Assembly (NCBI RefSeq): GCF_900119385.1
Contig: NZ_FPKO01000007.1
Location: 186,001 to 250,000, forward strand
Direction: 5' to 3'
Source: Thermophilibacter mediterraneus
GTDB lineage: Bacteria > Actinomycetota > Coriobacteriia > Coriobacteriales > Atopobiaceae
DNA: 64,000 nt
Each line of letters begins with the position of its first letter. The stretch's first letter is position 1. Positions 16,559 through 26,943 of this stretch are shown piece after piece. Under the pieces are notes generated by a model. The model had not been told where the DNA came from, did no database searches, and saw nothing but the letters and a program-made list of their open reading frames with translations. The position numbers and the translations under genes are program-made.

Positions 16559-19024
16559 TCGGCGCCCGTCGAGCCGACCGGGGCCGTGCGCGTGCTGCTG
16601 CCCGCCGGTCCCTCCGCCCGCCCCGAGCTCGTCTGCCGCGAGGTCCGTTCCCTCGCCGACGCCGGCGCGCGCGAGGTCGTGCTGGCGGCGCCCGACCCGC
16701 GCGCGGCGTGGTCGGAGCTCTCGGGGCGCCTCTCGGCGCGCGGCGTGGCCGTGCGCGCCCAGCTCTCCGTCCGCGTGGAGGAGCTCGAGAGCGGTCGCGC
16801 CTACCTCTCCTTCGCCCGTGGCGTCGCGCGGCTCGCCGAGCTCGCCCAGGGCTGGCCCGCGGCAGAGGAGGTCCCGGGCGCCCCGCGCGCGGGGACGGTT
16901 CGCGTGCGCCTCGCGGACATGTCGTGGTGGCCGCCGCGAGACCTCTCCGACTTTCTCCTCTCCGACATATCCCACGTCGACGCGCCCCGAGCCCGCGCGC
17001 TCGACGCGGCGTGGCGCGCCAACCGCCTGCTCACCCCCGCCGCGGTGCTCGAGCAGCTCCAGTCCGAGCGCGACGTCTCCCCGGAGGTCGCCGCGGCGAC
17101 GCGCGAGCTGCTGCGCGGCAGGCTCGGATCGGCGGCGTCAAAGCTGCTCGCGCCCTACGTGCAGGGCGAGGGGCGCACGTCCCCCCTCGCCGCCGACGCC
17201 ACGGCGGCCCTCTCCGCGGTGCTCGGCGTCGCCAGGAGCCTGAAGGAGCTCGGCGTCACGGCCGACCCGCAGGCCGCCGACCGCGTCTCGCTCCAGGAGC
17301 TCGTGGGGCTCGCGTCGGAGGCGCTCTCGCGCGCCCGCGCTGCGCTGCGCCTCGAGCTCGCGCCCGACGGCGCGGTCTGCACCGCCCGCATCATGTCGCC
17401 CGGCGCGGCCGCGCGCCTCGCGCCTCGCTCGACGGACGCGCTCGTGCTGCTCGGCCAGAGCTCGTCGGAGTCGGCGGTCGGCGCGCCCGACGACGTCTGC
17501 TCCGCGCTGCTGCTCGCCTACAGCGTCGAGCCCGCCCCGCGCGCCATGGACGCCGCGCGCGCACGCTTCGCGGCGCTCGCCGGGGCGCCGCGCTCCGTGC
17601 TCGCCCTGGAGCGTCCGCTCTTCGGGGCGGACGGCAAGCAGTGCTACCCCTCGGTCATGCTCACGGAGCTCATGGCGTGCTACGGGCTCGAGGCCGACGC
17701 CGACGCCGAGGACCTCGCGTCCGCCCTCGGCCCGCACAGCGTCCCCTCCCGCGCGGAGACCCCCGTCCGCGAGAACGCGTCGCGCTCCGGCGTGGCGGCC
17801 GCGCTGCAGCTCAGCGAGGAGGTGGCGCCGGCCGGGCGCCTCGAGGCGGAGGAGCGCGCCTGCGTCTCGCCCCCGCCCGAGGGCATCTCCGTCGAGGACG
17901 CCCGGCCCCTGCTCTCCGCCTCCCAGATAGAGACCTACCTCGAGTGCCCCTACAAGTGGTTCAGCCTGCGGCGCCTTCGCCTGCGCGACGCGGACGCGGC
18001 CTTCGGCGGCGCCGAGATGGGCACCTTCGCGCACCGCGTCCTCGAGGTGACGCGCCGCGAGCTGCTCGCCCGCGCGCAGGAGCGCTCCCTCGGCGGCCGT
18101 GCCCTCGCCGACGCGCGCGCCGAGCGCGCCGACGCCATGCAGCAGGCGCCCTATCGCGAGATGGTGGCCGAGCTCGAGGCGCGCGCCCAGCTCGACCCCG
18201 CCGCGCGCGTGCCCGGCTCGTCGGTCGCGGACCCCGTCGCCCTCGAGGAGGCCCGCGCCGTCCTCGCCGAGGAGTTCGACGCGCACCTCCTGCACCAGTA
18301 CCAGCTCGAGCGCGGGCGCCGCCCGCTCCCGCAGGCCCTCGTGCCCCACAGCGCCCAGCAGCAGGGCCAGCTCCTGGGGCTGCGCCGCGACCTCCTCGGT
18401 CTTCTCGACTTCGAGTCGACCATGCTCGACGGATTCGAGCCGCGCTTCTTCGAGTGGGGCTTCGGTCGCGGCGGCGCGCGCGTGGAGTACGCGGGCGTCC
18501 TGCTCACGGGCACGATCGACCGGATCGACGTGGACGCCCACGGCCAGGCCGTGGTCATCGACTACAAGCACAAGTCCGACGCGGGCTTCGCCGGCGAGTA
18601 CGACGTCTTCGGGGACGACGGCGCGCCCGAGGGTCCCCTCGCCCTGCCGCGCCGCGTGCAGTCGCTCATCTACGGGCAGGTGGTGAGGCGCGCGTTCCCG
18701 CAGCTCGACGTGAGGGCGGCGGTCTACCTCTGCACCAAGGGCTCCCACGCCCTCGCCGGAGCCGTCGACGAGGAGCTCGTCGAGAACGTCTTCGGGGAGC
18801 GCGCCCCCTCGGCGCGCCGCCTCCCGCGGCTGTCGGTTCCGCGCGCGGCGAGCTTCGGCGAGCGCGGCGAGGGCGGCATGGGGGCCCTTCTCGACGCGTG
18901 CGAGGAGCTCGTCGCGGCGCGCATCGAGCGCATGCTCGCCGGCGACATCGAGGCGGCCCCGGTCGACGCCGACGCGTGCTCGTTCTGCCCGGTCCTCAAC
19001 TGCGAGAGGAGGCTCAGGAAGTGA
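16559..19024 (+). CDS. addB: AddB-like PD-(D/E)XK nuclease subunit (5' end lost in assembly artefact)
   Basis: The second nuclease subunit of an AddAB helicase-nuclease, which resects double-strand breaks for recombination. The visible 821 codons hold SQIETYLECPYKWF, a first cluster Cys, GTIDRIDV...VVIDYKHK, the nuclease core, and CSFCPVLNC, three further Cys that would complete the 4Fe-4S staple. An apparent start at 16529 would translate adapter sequence (GSELCIGDTS) and is not real. AddB proteins usually exceed 1,000 residues with an N-terminal ATPase-like domain, so several hundred N-terminal residues are probably missing. It overlaps addA by GTGA. Confidence 0.85.
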   Translation, partial: SAPVEPTGAVRVLLPAGPSARPELVCREVRSLADAGAREVVLAAPDPRAAWSELSGRLSARGVAVRAQLSVRVEELESGRAYLSFARGVARLAELAQGWPAAEEVPGAPRAGTVRVRLADMSWWPPRDLSDFLLSDISHVDAPRARALDAAWRANRLLTPAAVLEQLQSERDVSPEVAAATRELLRGRLGSAASKLLAPYVQGEGRTSPLAADATAALSAVLGVARSLKELGVTADPQAADRVSLQELVGLASEALSRARAALRLELAPDGAVCTARIMSPGAAARLAPRSTDALVLLGQSSSESAVGAPDDVCSALLLAYSVEPAPRAMDAARARFAALAGAPRSVLALERPLFGADGKQCYPSVMLTELMACYGLEADADAEDLASALGPHSVPSRAETPVRENASRSGVAAALQLSEEVAPAGRLEAEERACVSPPPEGISVEDARPLLSASQIETYLECPYKWFSLRRLRLRDADAAFGGAEMGTFAHRVLEVTRRELLARAQERSLGGRALADARAERADAMQQAPYREMVAELEARAQLDPAARVPGSSVADPVALEEARAVLAEEFDAHLLHQYQLERGRRPLPQALVPHSAQQQGQLLGLRRDLLGLLDFESTMLDGFEPRFFEWGFGRGGARVEYAGVLLTGTIDRIDVDAHGQAVVIDYKHKSDAGFAGEYDVFGDDGAPEGPLALPRRVQSLIYGQVVRRAFPQLDVRAAVYLCTKGSHALAGAVDEELVENVFGERAPSARRLPRLSVPRAASFGERGEGGMGALLDACEELVAARIERMLAGDIEAAPVDADACSFCPVLNCERRLRK

Positions 19025-22000
19025 GCGACAAGAACCAGCGGGCCGCGGGCGCCGGCATCTCGCTCGCGGGGCTCAACGACCGACAGCGCGCGATCGCGCA
19101 GACCCTCGACGAGCCCCTGTTCGTGGAGGCTGGCGCGGGGTCGGGCAAGACGTTCACCCTCACGCGCCGCATCGCCTGGGCGCTCTCGCCGGGCTCGGGG
19201 GAGGGCGGCGCGCCCTTCCTGGACGGGCTCGACCAGGTGCTCGTGATCACCTTCACCGAGGCTGCGGCGCGCGAGATCAAGGAGCGCGTCCGCTCGACGC
19301 TGCGCCGCGCCGGGATGACGGAGGCGTCGCTCGCGGTGGACGACGCCTGGATATCGACGATCCACGGCATGTGCCGGCGCATCCTTGCGCGCCACGCGCT
19401 CGACCTCGGGCTCGACCCGTCCTTCTCGGTGGTGGCCGACTCCCGGCAGCGGGCGCTGTTCGACGCGGCGATCGACGACGTCATGCGCTCCGCCCGCTCC
19501 GACGAGGCGTTCGCCGGCGTCATCGCCGCCTACCAGCTCGGCGCCATGACGGCGCAGGGCTCCTACACCGGCGCCATGGGCGTCGTCGAGCGGCTCGTGC
19601 GCGAGGGCGCCTCGCTCGCGGGCGGCGTGGGCGCGCTGCGCCCGGCCCCGGGCGGGGCGGAGGCGCTCGCGTCGGCCGTGCGCGACCTCGCGATGCGCGT
19701 TGAGGAGCTCGGCGCCCAGCGGCTGACCAAGGCGGCCGCGGCGAAGGTCGCCCCGGCGCTCGAGGCCCTCCGCGCGCTCGGCGACGGCCGCGGGCTCGCC
19801 CCGGGAGAGATCGCCTCGGCGCTCGCGTCGATCGAGCTGCCCCAGGCGCGCGGCGCGATCAAGGAGGAGGTCAGGGCGGCGAGGGCGGCGCTCTCGCTGG
19901 CGCGGGCGGAGGCGGCCTTCCAGGAGTCGGCGCCGCTCGCGGGCGCGCTGCTGGAGCTCGCCCGCCGCGTCGAGGCGCGCTATCGCGACCTCAAGCGGCG
20001 CGAGGGCTGCCTCGACAACGACGACCTCGTGCGCTGCGCGCTGCTCGCCGTGCGCGACCACGAGGAGGTCCGCCGCGACTACGCGGGGCGCTTCCGCCTG
20101 GTCATGGTCGACGAGTTCCAGGACACCGACGAGATGCAGCTCGAGCTCATCGGGCTGCTCTCCGGGGAGGGGGAGCGGCACCTGTGCACCGTGGGCGACG
20201 CCCAGCAGTCGATCTACCGCTTCCGCGGCGCGGACGTGGGCGTCTTCCGCGGGCGCGGCGCGCGCGTGGGGGCATCGGGCACCGTGCGCCTGGACGTCAA
20301 CTACCGAAGCCACGCCGACGTCCTCGCGCTCGTGGAGCGCGTGTGCGCGGGCGGCGGGGGCCCTCGCGGCGTCATGTCCGACTTCATGCACCTCGACGCC
20401 TACCCGGATCGCGAGGACCGCTACCGCGCGCGGAGCCTGCCGCGCGTGGACCTTGAGGTCTGTGCGGGGCCGGGGCAGTCGGGCCGTCCGACCCGCCATC
20501 AGGTGGGTGCCATGGCGGCGCAGGTGGCGGACGCCCTCGCGCGCTACCGCGACGCGGGCGAGCGCCCCGGCGACATGGCGGTCCTTCTGGGCGTGACCAC
20601 CCACGCCGACGCCTACATCGATGCCATCCGGGCGCGCGGGATGGAGTGCGTGGTCACCGGAGGCTCCACGTTCACGCGCACCGAGGAGGTCAGGGTCGTC
20701 CGGGCGCTGCTCCACGCGCTCGCCAACCCGAAGGACACGCAGTCGGGGCTCTTTCCGCTGCTCGCGAGCGAGATGTTCGGGCTGGACGCGGGCGACTTCT
20801 GCGACCTCGGCACGCGCGCTCAGGACAAGCTCGACGCGCCCACCAAGCGCTCGATCGACCGCGGCCTCGCCGACATGACGTTCTTCCATGACGCCGAGCC
20901 CTCCGAGCGGCTCCGGCGCGCGCACGCGGTCCTCGCGCGCGCCCTCGACGAGGTCAGGTGGCGACCGGTCGCCGACGTCTGCGCCGACGCGGTTCGCGAC
21001 TCGGGCTGGCTCGCCCGGCTTGAGGCCGGCGGCGCCGAGGGGCTCGCCCGCGCGGCAAACGTGCTCGCCGCCGTTCGCTACGTGCGGGACCTCACCGAGG
21101 AGCTGGGCCTCGGCGCCGCCCGCGCGGCGACGGAGTTCGACCTCTGGCTCGAGGCGGCCAAGGTCCCGCCCGCCTCGCTCGCCGGAGGCGAGGGCGCCTC
21201 CGGCGGCACGGTGCGCGTCATGACGATCCACGCCTCCAAGGGCCTCGAGTTCGGGGTCTGCGCGGTGGCGGAGTGCTGGGGAGCCCGTCGCTCCGAGGGG
21301 TCCGTGGCGACCGCGCCCGAGGCCGGCGGCAGGGCCTTCGTGCTGAGGCCCGCCGACCTGGACTCCCGCGTGCTCGCGGGGATAGACCCCGAGGAGCTCG
21401 AGGAGGGCGCCGACCGCGGCGCGGCCCGGCCGCTCGCGGCGCGTTACCTCGCGATGCGCGCCGCCGACGAGCAGGCCGACGCGCAGGAGCGGGCCCGGCT
21501 GCTCTACGTGGCGCTCACCCGCGCGCGCGAGGCGCTCGTGGTGGGCGTGGCGGCGTCGTCGGGCAAGGAGGGCGTCAGCTCCGAGCTCGCCGCCGGGGCG
21601 CTCGACGCGCTGTGCCCGGGGGGCTGGGACCCCATGCCCGGCGTCCGCGCCGTGGACTACGGCGGCTCGCAGCCGGCGCGGCTGCGCTGCGTGGTCCTGG
21701 GCCGGGAGGGGACGGGCGAGCTGAGCCGCGTCGTCGCGGACTCCGCCGGGACGCTCCCCGGCTTCGACGGCGAGCTCCCCGGCGACCCCGCCGAGCTCGT
21801 CCGATGGGGGCTCGACGGCGAGCCGGCGACCGGCTGCCCCGCCCCGGACGCCCCGGCGCCCTTCGACCTCTACGAGATGGAGGGGCCTGCGGCCGACGCC
21901 GCGCCCCGCACCTGGCGCGCCCGCGAGGGCGTCTTCAGCTACTCGAGCGTCCGCGCGTCCCTCGCGCCCGGGGGCGCGCCCGACCCCGCGCCCCGCCCCT

Positions 22001-22644
22001 GGCGCCCCCGCGAGGGCGTCTCCACCTCCCCGGGCGCCCCCGCGCCCCTCGCGCCCGGGGGCGCCCCCGCCCCGACCCCCACGCCCGCCGAGCGCGAGGC
22101 CGAGGAGCTCGGCGCCCCCTCGACCGCGGACGCCGACCGCGCCACCAACCTCGGCTCCGCCTTCCACGAGCTCGCGCAGGCCATGGTCGAGCGCGGGGGA
22201 GTCGTCGGGGAGGAGCGCGTGCGGTCCCAGGCGAGGCGCTGGAACCTCTCCGCGCGCGCCGAGGGGCGCCTGCGCGCCGCGCTCGCGCGCTGGGAGGGGT
22301 CGTCGGTGCGCGCCGAGGCTCTCTCGTGGCCGAGCGTCCGGGCGGAGGTGCCCTTCTTCCGCCGGGTCGACTCCCCGCACGGGGACTACCTCGAGGGGGC
22401 GATCGACCTTCTCTGCCTCGACGAGGCGGCGCGTCGCGCGCTCGTCGTCGACTACAAGACCGGTGACGCCGGCCTCTCGGAGGACGAGGTCCGCGAGCGC
22501 CACGCCATGCAGGCCGAGTTCTACGCGGGGGTGATGCTCGACGAGGGGTGCAACCAGGTGAGCTGCGCCTTCGTGTGCGTCGAGCGCGACGACCCCGACG
22601 CGCCGGGGGAGCCCCTCGTCGCCCGCTACGAGTTCCGCGCATAG
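19021..22644 (+). CDS. addA: AddA-like UvrD-type helicase-nuclease
   Basis: A 1,207-residue helicase-nuclease acting with AddB at DNA ends. The Walker A loop VEAGAGSGKTFTLTRRIA is near residue 40, the Walker B/helicase II box VMVDEFQDTDEMQ near 362, GDAQQSIYRFRGAD near 397 and NYRSH near 427. VRVMTIHASKGLEF is the helicase V motif near 735. The C-terminus has a PD-(D/E)XK nuclease with EGAIDLLCLD and VVDYKTGD near 1143. A Pro/Ala-rich duplicated linker (RTWRAREGVFS / RPWRPREGVST, about 960-1010) precedes the nuclease domain. The GTG start lies in the stop of addB. Confidence 0.92.
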   Translation: MSDKNQRAAGAGISLAGLNDRQRAIAQTLDEPLFVEAGAGSGKTFTLTRRIAWALSPGSGEGGAPFLDGLDQVLVITFTEAAAREIKERVRSTLRRAGMTEASLAVDDAWISTIHGMCRRILARHALDLGLDPSFSVVADSRQRALFDAAIDDVMRSARSDEAFAGVIAAYQLGAMTAQGSYTGAMGVVERLVREGASLAGGVGALRPAPGGAEALASAVRDLAMRVEELGAQRLTKAAAAKVAPALEALRALGDGRGLAPGEIASALASIELPQARGAIKEEVRAARAALSLARAEAAFQESAPLAGALLELARRVEARYRDLKRREGCLDNDDLVRCALLAVRDHEEVRRDYAGRFRLVMVDEFQDTDEMQLELIGLLSGEGERHLCTVGDAQQSIYRFRGADVGVFRGRGARVGASGTVRLDVNYRSHADVLALVERVCAGGGGPRGVMSDFMHLDAYPDREDRYRARSLPRVDLEVCAGPGQSGRPTRHQVGAMAAQVADALARYRDAGERPGDMAVLLGVTTHADAYIDAIRARGMECVVTGGSTFTRTEEVRVVRALLHALANPKDTQSGLFPLLASEMFGLDAGDFCDLGTRAQDKLDAPTKRSIDRGLADMTFFHDAEPSERLRRAHAVLARALDEVRWRPVADVCADAVRDSGWLARLEAGGAEGLARAANVLAAVRYVRDLTEELGLGAARAATEFDLWLEAAKVPPASLAGGEGASGGTVRVMTIHASKGLEFGVCAVAECWGARRSEGSVATAPEAGGRAFVLRPADLDSRVLAGIDPEELEEGADRGAARPLAARYLAMRAADEQADAQERARLLYVALTRAREALVVGVAASSGKEGVSSELAAGALDALCPGGWDPMPGVRAVDYGGSQPARLRCVVLGREGTGELSRVVADSAGTLPGFDGELPGDPAELVRWGLDGEPATGCPAPDAPAPFDLYEMEGPAADAAPRTWRAREGVFSYSSVRASLAPGGAPDPAPRPWRPREGVSTSPGAPAPLAPGGAPAPTPTPAEREAEELGAPSTADADRATNLGSAFHELAQAMVERGGVVGEERVRSQARRWNLSARAEGRLRAALARWEGSSVRAEALSWPSVRAEVPFFRRVDSPHGDYLEGAIDLLCLDEAARRALVVDYKTGDAGLSEDEVRERHAMQAEFYAGVMLDEGCNQVSCAFVCVERDDPDAPGEPLVARYEFRA

Positions 22645-22674
22645 GCGCGGCACGGGTCACCCCGCTCTCGTGGG

Positions 22675-22810
22675 GCGCGCACTCGGCGGGATTGCGTGCA
22701 ATGGCGTCGAGTGCGCGCTCCTTTCCCGCCTGCGCCGCGCACTCGGCAGGTTTTCTGTCCGCTCGGACAAGAATCGAGCCGAGTGCGCGGAGGCGAGCGC
22801 GCACTCGACG
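22675..22810. repeat. Palindromic hairpin repeats (GCGCACTCGGC type)
   Basis: The 354-bp gap before dnaE contains two hairpins with GCGCACTCGGC/GCCGAGTGCGC ends. Hairpin A is 22677-22716 (one mismatch), and hairpin B is 22737-22788, whose interior CTGTCC/GGACA also pairs, giving an almost continuous 52-bp palindrome. A half unit, GCGCACTCGAC, lies at 22799-22809. The rest of the gap to 22998 shows no gene. Confidence 0.75.
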
Positions 22811-22998
22811 CCGTTATGGTCGCCCGTGCGCCCGGCCCCGTGTCGTCTGTGTGGCTCCGACGTTTTTCTCGCCCCGCCTGAGCTGCGCGTCAGCAAGAAC
22901 TGCCTGCTCGCGCCGCCCGCGCGCCGCCGCCCCGCACGCCGGCAAACAGGTATTCTATGAGACGTGAGAGCGGCACCAAGCTGACGGGAAACCACCAC

Positions 22999-25900
22999 AT
23001 GGCATTCGTTCACCTTCACAACCACTCGGACTTCTCGATCCTCGACGCCGCCACGCGCGTCTCGGACATGGTCAAGCGCGCCGTGGACCTGGGGATGCCG
23101 GCCCTGGCGCTCACCGACCACGGCTACATGTTCGGCATCCCGGACTTCGACATGGAGTGCCGCAAGTACAACGACGCGCAGAAGGACATGGGCCAGTGGC
23201 GCCACGACGTCGAGTGCTTCCAGAAGGGCTGGGAGCTCGAGGAGCCCGAGCCCGACGCCGAGGACGCCGCCCCGCACGACCGCGTCCACGCCCAGTGGGC
23301 CTCCGACGTCGCCGTCTGGAACGAGACCCATGACCTCGAGGCCGTCCGCGCCAACCGCCCGAGTCTGCTGATCAAGCCGATCTTTGGCTGCGAGGCCTAC
23401 TTCATCACGGACGACTGCATCGAGAAGGGCACCCGACAGCATCGCTACCACCTGATCCTGCTCGCCAAGAACGAGACGGGCTACGTCAACCTCATGAAGA
23501 TGATGAGCGAGGCCGCCTCCGGCGAGATGTTCTACTACTACCCGCGCACCACGCTCGACATGCTGCGCCGCTACCACGAGGGCATCATCTGCACGTCGGC
23601 GTGCGTCTCGGGCATCATCCCGCGCATGTTCTTCCAGGGCCGCCCGGAGGAGGCGCGCCGCTGGGCGCTCACCTACCAGGAGATCTTCGGGGAGGACTTC
23701 TACCTCGAGGTCCAGGACCACGGCCTGGCGGACCCCAACTGGGGCGGGTTCACCGACCGCACCCTCTCCGAGCAGATCCTCAAGATGGGCCACGAGCTGG
23801 GCATCAAGGTCATCGCCACCAACGACAACCACTACCTCACGAGAGACGACGCCCCCACCCAGGACGTCCTCTCCTGCATCGGCACCGCCTCCAAGCTCGA
23901 CGACGACAACCGCAAGCGCATGACCGGCACCGAGTTCTACATCAAGAGCGAGGCCGAGATGCGCGAGCTCTTCTCGTGGGCGCCCGAGGTCATCGACAAC
24001 ACGCTCGAGGTCGCGTCCAAGTGCAACTACGAGCTCGACTGGACGCACATGTACCTGCCCAAGTTCCCCGACCTCGATCCCGGGGAGACCTCCGAGGAGC
24101 GCTTCCGCAAGGAGTGCGAGACGGGCCTCGCGCGCCGCTACGGCGAGAACTGGCGCGATCTCACCATCGGCGGCGAGAACGTCAAGCAGCGCTTCGAGTA
24201 CGAGTACAAGGTCATCTGCGAGAAGGGCTTCGCGGACTACTTCCTGATCGTCCAGGAGTACGTGCGCTGGGCCAAGCGCAACGGCATCGGCGTGGGGCCC
24301 GGGCGTGGCTCGGCGGCGGGCGCCATCGTGGCCTACGCGATGGACATCACCACCTTCGACCCGCTCGACAACGGCCTCATGTTCGAGCGCTTCCTCTCGC
24401 CGCAGCGCTCCGAGATGCCCGATATCGACATGGACTTCGACGACGAGCGCCGCCTCGAGGTCGTGGAGCACGTTCGCCAGCTCTACGGCCCCGAGCGCGT
24501 CTGCCACGTCATCACCTACTCCACGATCAAGGCGAAGCAGGCCATCAACGACGCCGCGCGCGTGCTGGGCTTCCCCGTGTGGCAGGGCCAGAAGCTCTCC
24601 AAGATGCTCGCGAACGACCCCAAGCTCACGCTCGACCACGCGCTGCACAAGTCCGAGAAGGCCCCCGACCAGTACTCGCCCGACTTCGAGGAGGCCTACA
24701 ACAAGGAGGCGGACTCCCGCTCGATCATCGACGCGGCGCTCTCGATCGAGGGCCTGCACCGCGGCGAGGGCGTCCACGCCTGCGCCGTCCTCATCGCGCC
24801 CACGCCCGTCAACGACCACGTGCCCACCAAGATCGACACCAAGGGCGGCGTCGAGATCACACAGTACGAGGGTCACTCGGTCGCCGACATGGGCCTGCTC
24901 AAGATGGACTTCCTGGGCCTGCGCACCCTCACGGTCATCTCCAAGGCCCTCGCCAACATCAAGGCCAACCACGGCATCGACATCAACGTCGACGAGATCC
25001 CCTTCGACGACCCCGAGATCTACAAGCTCATGCGCGAGGGTCGCACCGCGGGCGTCTTCCAGATCGAGTCGGCGGGCATGACCTCCACGATCAAGAACAT
25101 GCGCCCCACCGAGTACAAGCAGGTCGTGGCACTTATCGCCCTGTACCGACCGGGCCCGCTCGGCGCCGGCATGGTCACGAGCTACATCAACCGCATGAAC
25201 GGGCGCGAGGAGGCCGTCTCCTACGACCCGCGCCTCGACGACATCCTGGGCGAGACCTACGGCACCATGGTCTACCAGGAGCAGGTCATGAAGATCTCGA
25301 TGAAGATGTCGGGATTTTCGGCCGGCGAGTCGGACTCGCGCATCAGAAAGCCGGTGGCCAAGAAGAAGATCAAGCTCCTCACCTCCACCGTCTTCCACTG
25401 GGACGACGGAAAGGACGAGACCACCTACGACCACTGGATGAACGGCGCCGTCAAGAACGGCTACAAGAAGGAGATCGCCCAGCGCATCTGGGACGACGTC
25501 CTCGAGTTCGCCTCCTACGCGTTCAACAAGTCGCACTCGGCGGGCTACGCCATCCTCGTCATGCAGACCGCCTGGCTCAAGGCCCACTACCCGCGCGAGT
25601 ACATGGCCTCGGTCCTCACGTCCTACATGGGCAAGACCGACAAGATCGTCCACTACGTCACCGCCTATCGCCACGAGGGCGTGGCCATCCTGCCGCCCGA
25701 CATCAACGAGTCCGGCCGCGACTTCACGGCCGTCCCCGAGGGCGTGCGCTTCGGCTTCGCCGGCATCCGCGGCGTGGGCGAGGGCGTGGGCGAGGCGATC
25801 ATGGAGGAGCGCGAGAAGAACGGTCCGTTCGCCAATCTCCACGACTTCGTCGACCGCATGGACACGGGCCAGGCCAACCGCCGCGTGGTCGAGGCGCTCA

Positions 25901-26829
25901 TCTGCTCGGGCGCCTTCGACTCGACGGGCTACACCCGCATGCAGCTCATGCGCTTCGTCGACAAGGCCAACCCCGAGAACATCATTGACGCGGCGACCAA
26001 GCGCCAGAAGGAGCGCGCCGCCGGCCAGTTCTCGATGTTCGACCTCTTTGGCGACGTGGAGGGCTCCGGCTTCGAGAACACCGTTCCCGAGCCCGACGGC
26101 GTCGAGTGGGACCGCTCGGTCAAGCTCGCCAAGGAGCACGAGGTGCTCGGCCTCTACGTCTCCGACCACCCGCTGCGCCCCTACGAGTACGCCCTCGCCA
26201 AGAACCGCGACTACACGATCGCCGACATCGAGGTCGCCGAGGAGTACACGGACTCCTCCGGCGGCGTCCACGAGCGCTTCAAGGTCCCCGAGGGCAAGGT
26301 CATCCGTCTCGCGGGCATGGTCACGGCGGTGCAGAAGAAGACCACCAAGAACGGCGACTCCATGGCCATCGTCACCTTGGAGGACATGGAGGGCGAGGTC
26401 ACGCTCGTGGTCTTCCCCAAGCTCTACAAGAAGTGCGCCTCGACCCTCGCCGGCCAGGTCGACGAGGAGACCGGAGAGAGCTCGGGGGACGTCTTCGTGA
26501 AGGTGGAGGGCAAGCTCGAGCGAGGGGACCGCGGCAACCAGGTGATCTGCATGGGGGTCGACCCGCTCGTGCTCGACGAGCGCTCGAACCGCCCCAAGGT
26601 CCTCGAGGTCAACATTCCGGCGGCCCTGCTCACGCGCCCCTACATGGACAGCCTCGGGCAGATCCTCGGGCGCTACCCGGGCCTCGACCACGTGGAGCTG
26701 CGCGTCGAGTCGTCGAGCGGCGACGTCATGCGCATGGAGCTGCCGACCCGCATCGACGCGCGCAACATGGTCCTCATGGCCGAGATGATCGACCTCGTCG
26801 GGCGCCAGGGCCACGTGAAGGTGGCGTAG
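22999..26829 (+). CDS. dnaE: DNA polymerase III subunit alpha
   Basis: The replicative polymerase of about 1,276 residues. The PHP domain starts at once with FVHLHNHSDFSILDAATRV. The palm shows VGPGRGSAAGAIVAYAMDIT near 433 and the catalytic PDIDMDFDDERR near 474. RPGPLGAGMV and the helix-hairpin-helix ATP/DNA region FAGIRGVGEGVGEAI follow, and an OB-fold (VIRLAGMVTAVQKKTTKNGDSMAIVTLEDMEG) closes the protein. A charged insertion of roughly 60 residues follows the first PHP motif (QWRHDVECFQKGWELEEPEP). I prefer the ATG at 22999 because the family N-terminus begins there. An ATG at 22957 would add 14 residues and overlaps a TATTCT box that may be the -10 element. Confidence 0.95.
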   Translation: MAFVHLHNHSDFSILDAATRVSDMVKRAVDLGMPALALTDHGYMFGIPDFDMECRKYNDAQKDMGQWRHDVECFQKGWELEEPEPDAEDAAPHDRVHAQWASDVAVWNETHDLEAVRANRPSLLIKPIFGCEAYFITDDCIEKGTRQHRYHLILLAKNETGYVNLMKMMSEAASGEMFYYYPRTTLDMLRRYHEGIICTSACVSGIIPRMFFQGRPEEARRWALTYQEIFGEDFYLEVQDHGLADPNWGGFTDRTLSEQILKMGHELGIKVIATNDNHYLTRDDAPTQDVLSCIGTASKLDDDNRKRMTGTEFYIKSEAEMRELFSWAPEVIDNTLEVASKCNYELDWTHMYLPKFPDLDPGETSEERFRKECETGLARRYGENWRDLTIGGENVKQRFEYEYKVICEKGFADYFLIVQEYVRWAKRNGIGVGPGRGSAAGAIVAYAMDITTFDPLDNGLMFERFLSPQRSEMPDIDMDFDDERRLEVVEHVRQLYGPERVCHVITYSTIKAKQAINDAARVLGFPVWQGQKLSKMLANDPKLTLDHALHKSEKAPDQYSPDFEEAYNKEADSRSIIDAALSIEGLHRGEGVHACAVLIAPTPVNDHVPTKIDTKGGVEITQYEGHSVADMGLLKMDFLGLRTLTVISKALANIKANHGIDINVDEIPFDDPEIYKLMREGRTAGVFQIESAGMTSTIKNMRPTEYKQVVALIALYRPGPLGAGMVTSYINRMNGREEAVSYDPRLDDILGETYGTMVYQEQVMKISMKMSGFSAGESDSRIRKPVAKKKIKLLTSTVFHWDDGKDETTYDHWMNGAVKNGYKKEIAQRIWDDVLEFASYAFNKSHSAGYAILVMQTAWLKAHYPREYMASVLTSYMGKTDKIVHYVTAYRHEGVAILPPDINESGRDFTAVPEGVRFGFAGIRGVGEGVGEAIMEEREKNGPFANLHDFVDRMDTGQANRRVVEALICSGAFDSTGYTRMQLMRFVDKANPENIIDAATKRQKERAAGQFSMFDLFGDVEGSGFENTVPEPDGVEWDRSVKLAKEHEVLGLYVSDHPLRPYEYALAKNRDYTIADIEVAEEYTDSSGGVHERFKVPEGKVIRLAGMVTAVQKKTTKNGDSMAIVTLEDMEGEVTLVVFPKLYKKCASTLAGQVDEETGESSGDVFVKVEGKLERGDRGNQVICMGVDPLVLDERSNRPKVLEVNIPAALLTRPYMDSLGQILGRYPGLDHVELRVESSSGDVMRMELPTRIDARNMVLMAEMIDLVGRQGHVKVA

Positions 26830-26894
26830 GCGGGACGGCACGGGCGTCCTCGCCTGGACCAGGCCAGTGCCTACTACGGCAGCCTAGTCTAAGT

Positions 26895-26943
26895 GGCCAT
26901 CTACTTGCCGAGATATGATAAACGGCAGGTAGATGGCCTTTTT
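26895..26943 (+). terminator. Rho-independent terminator after dnaE
   Basis: Stem GGCCATCTAC/GTAGATGGCC extended by TTGCCG/CGGCAG, followed by five T residues at 26939-26943. Confidence 0.9.
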
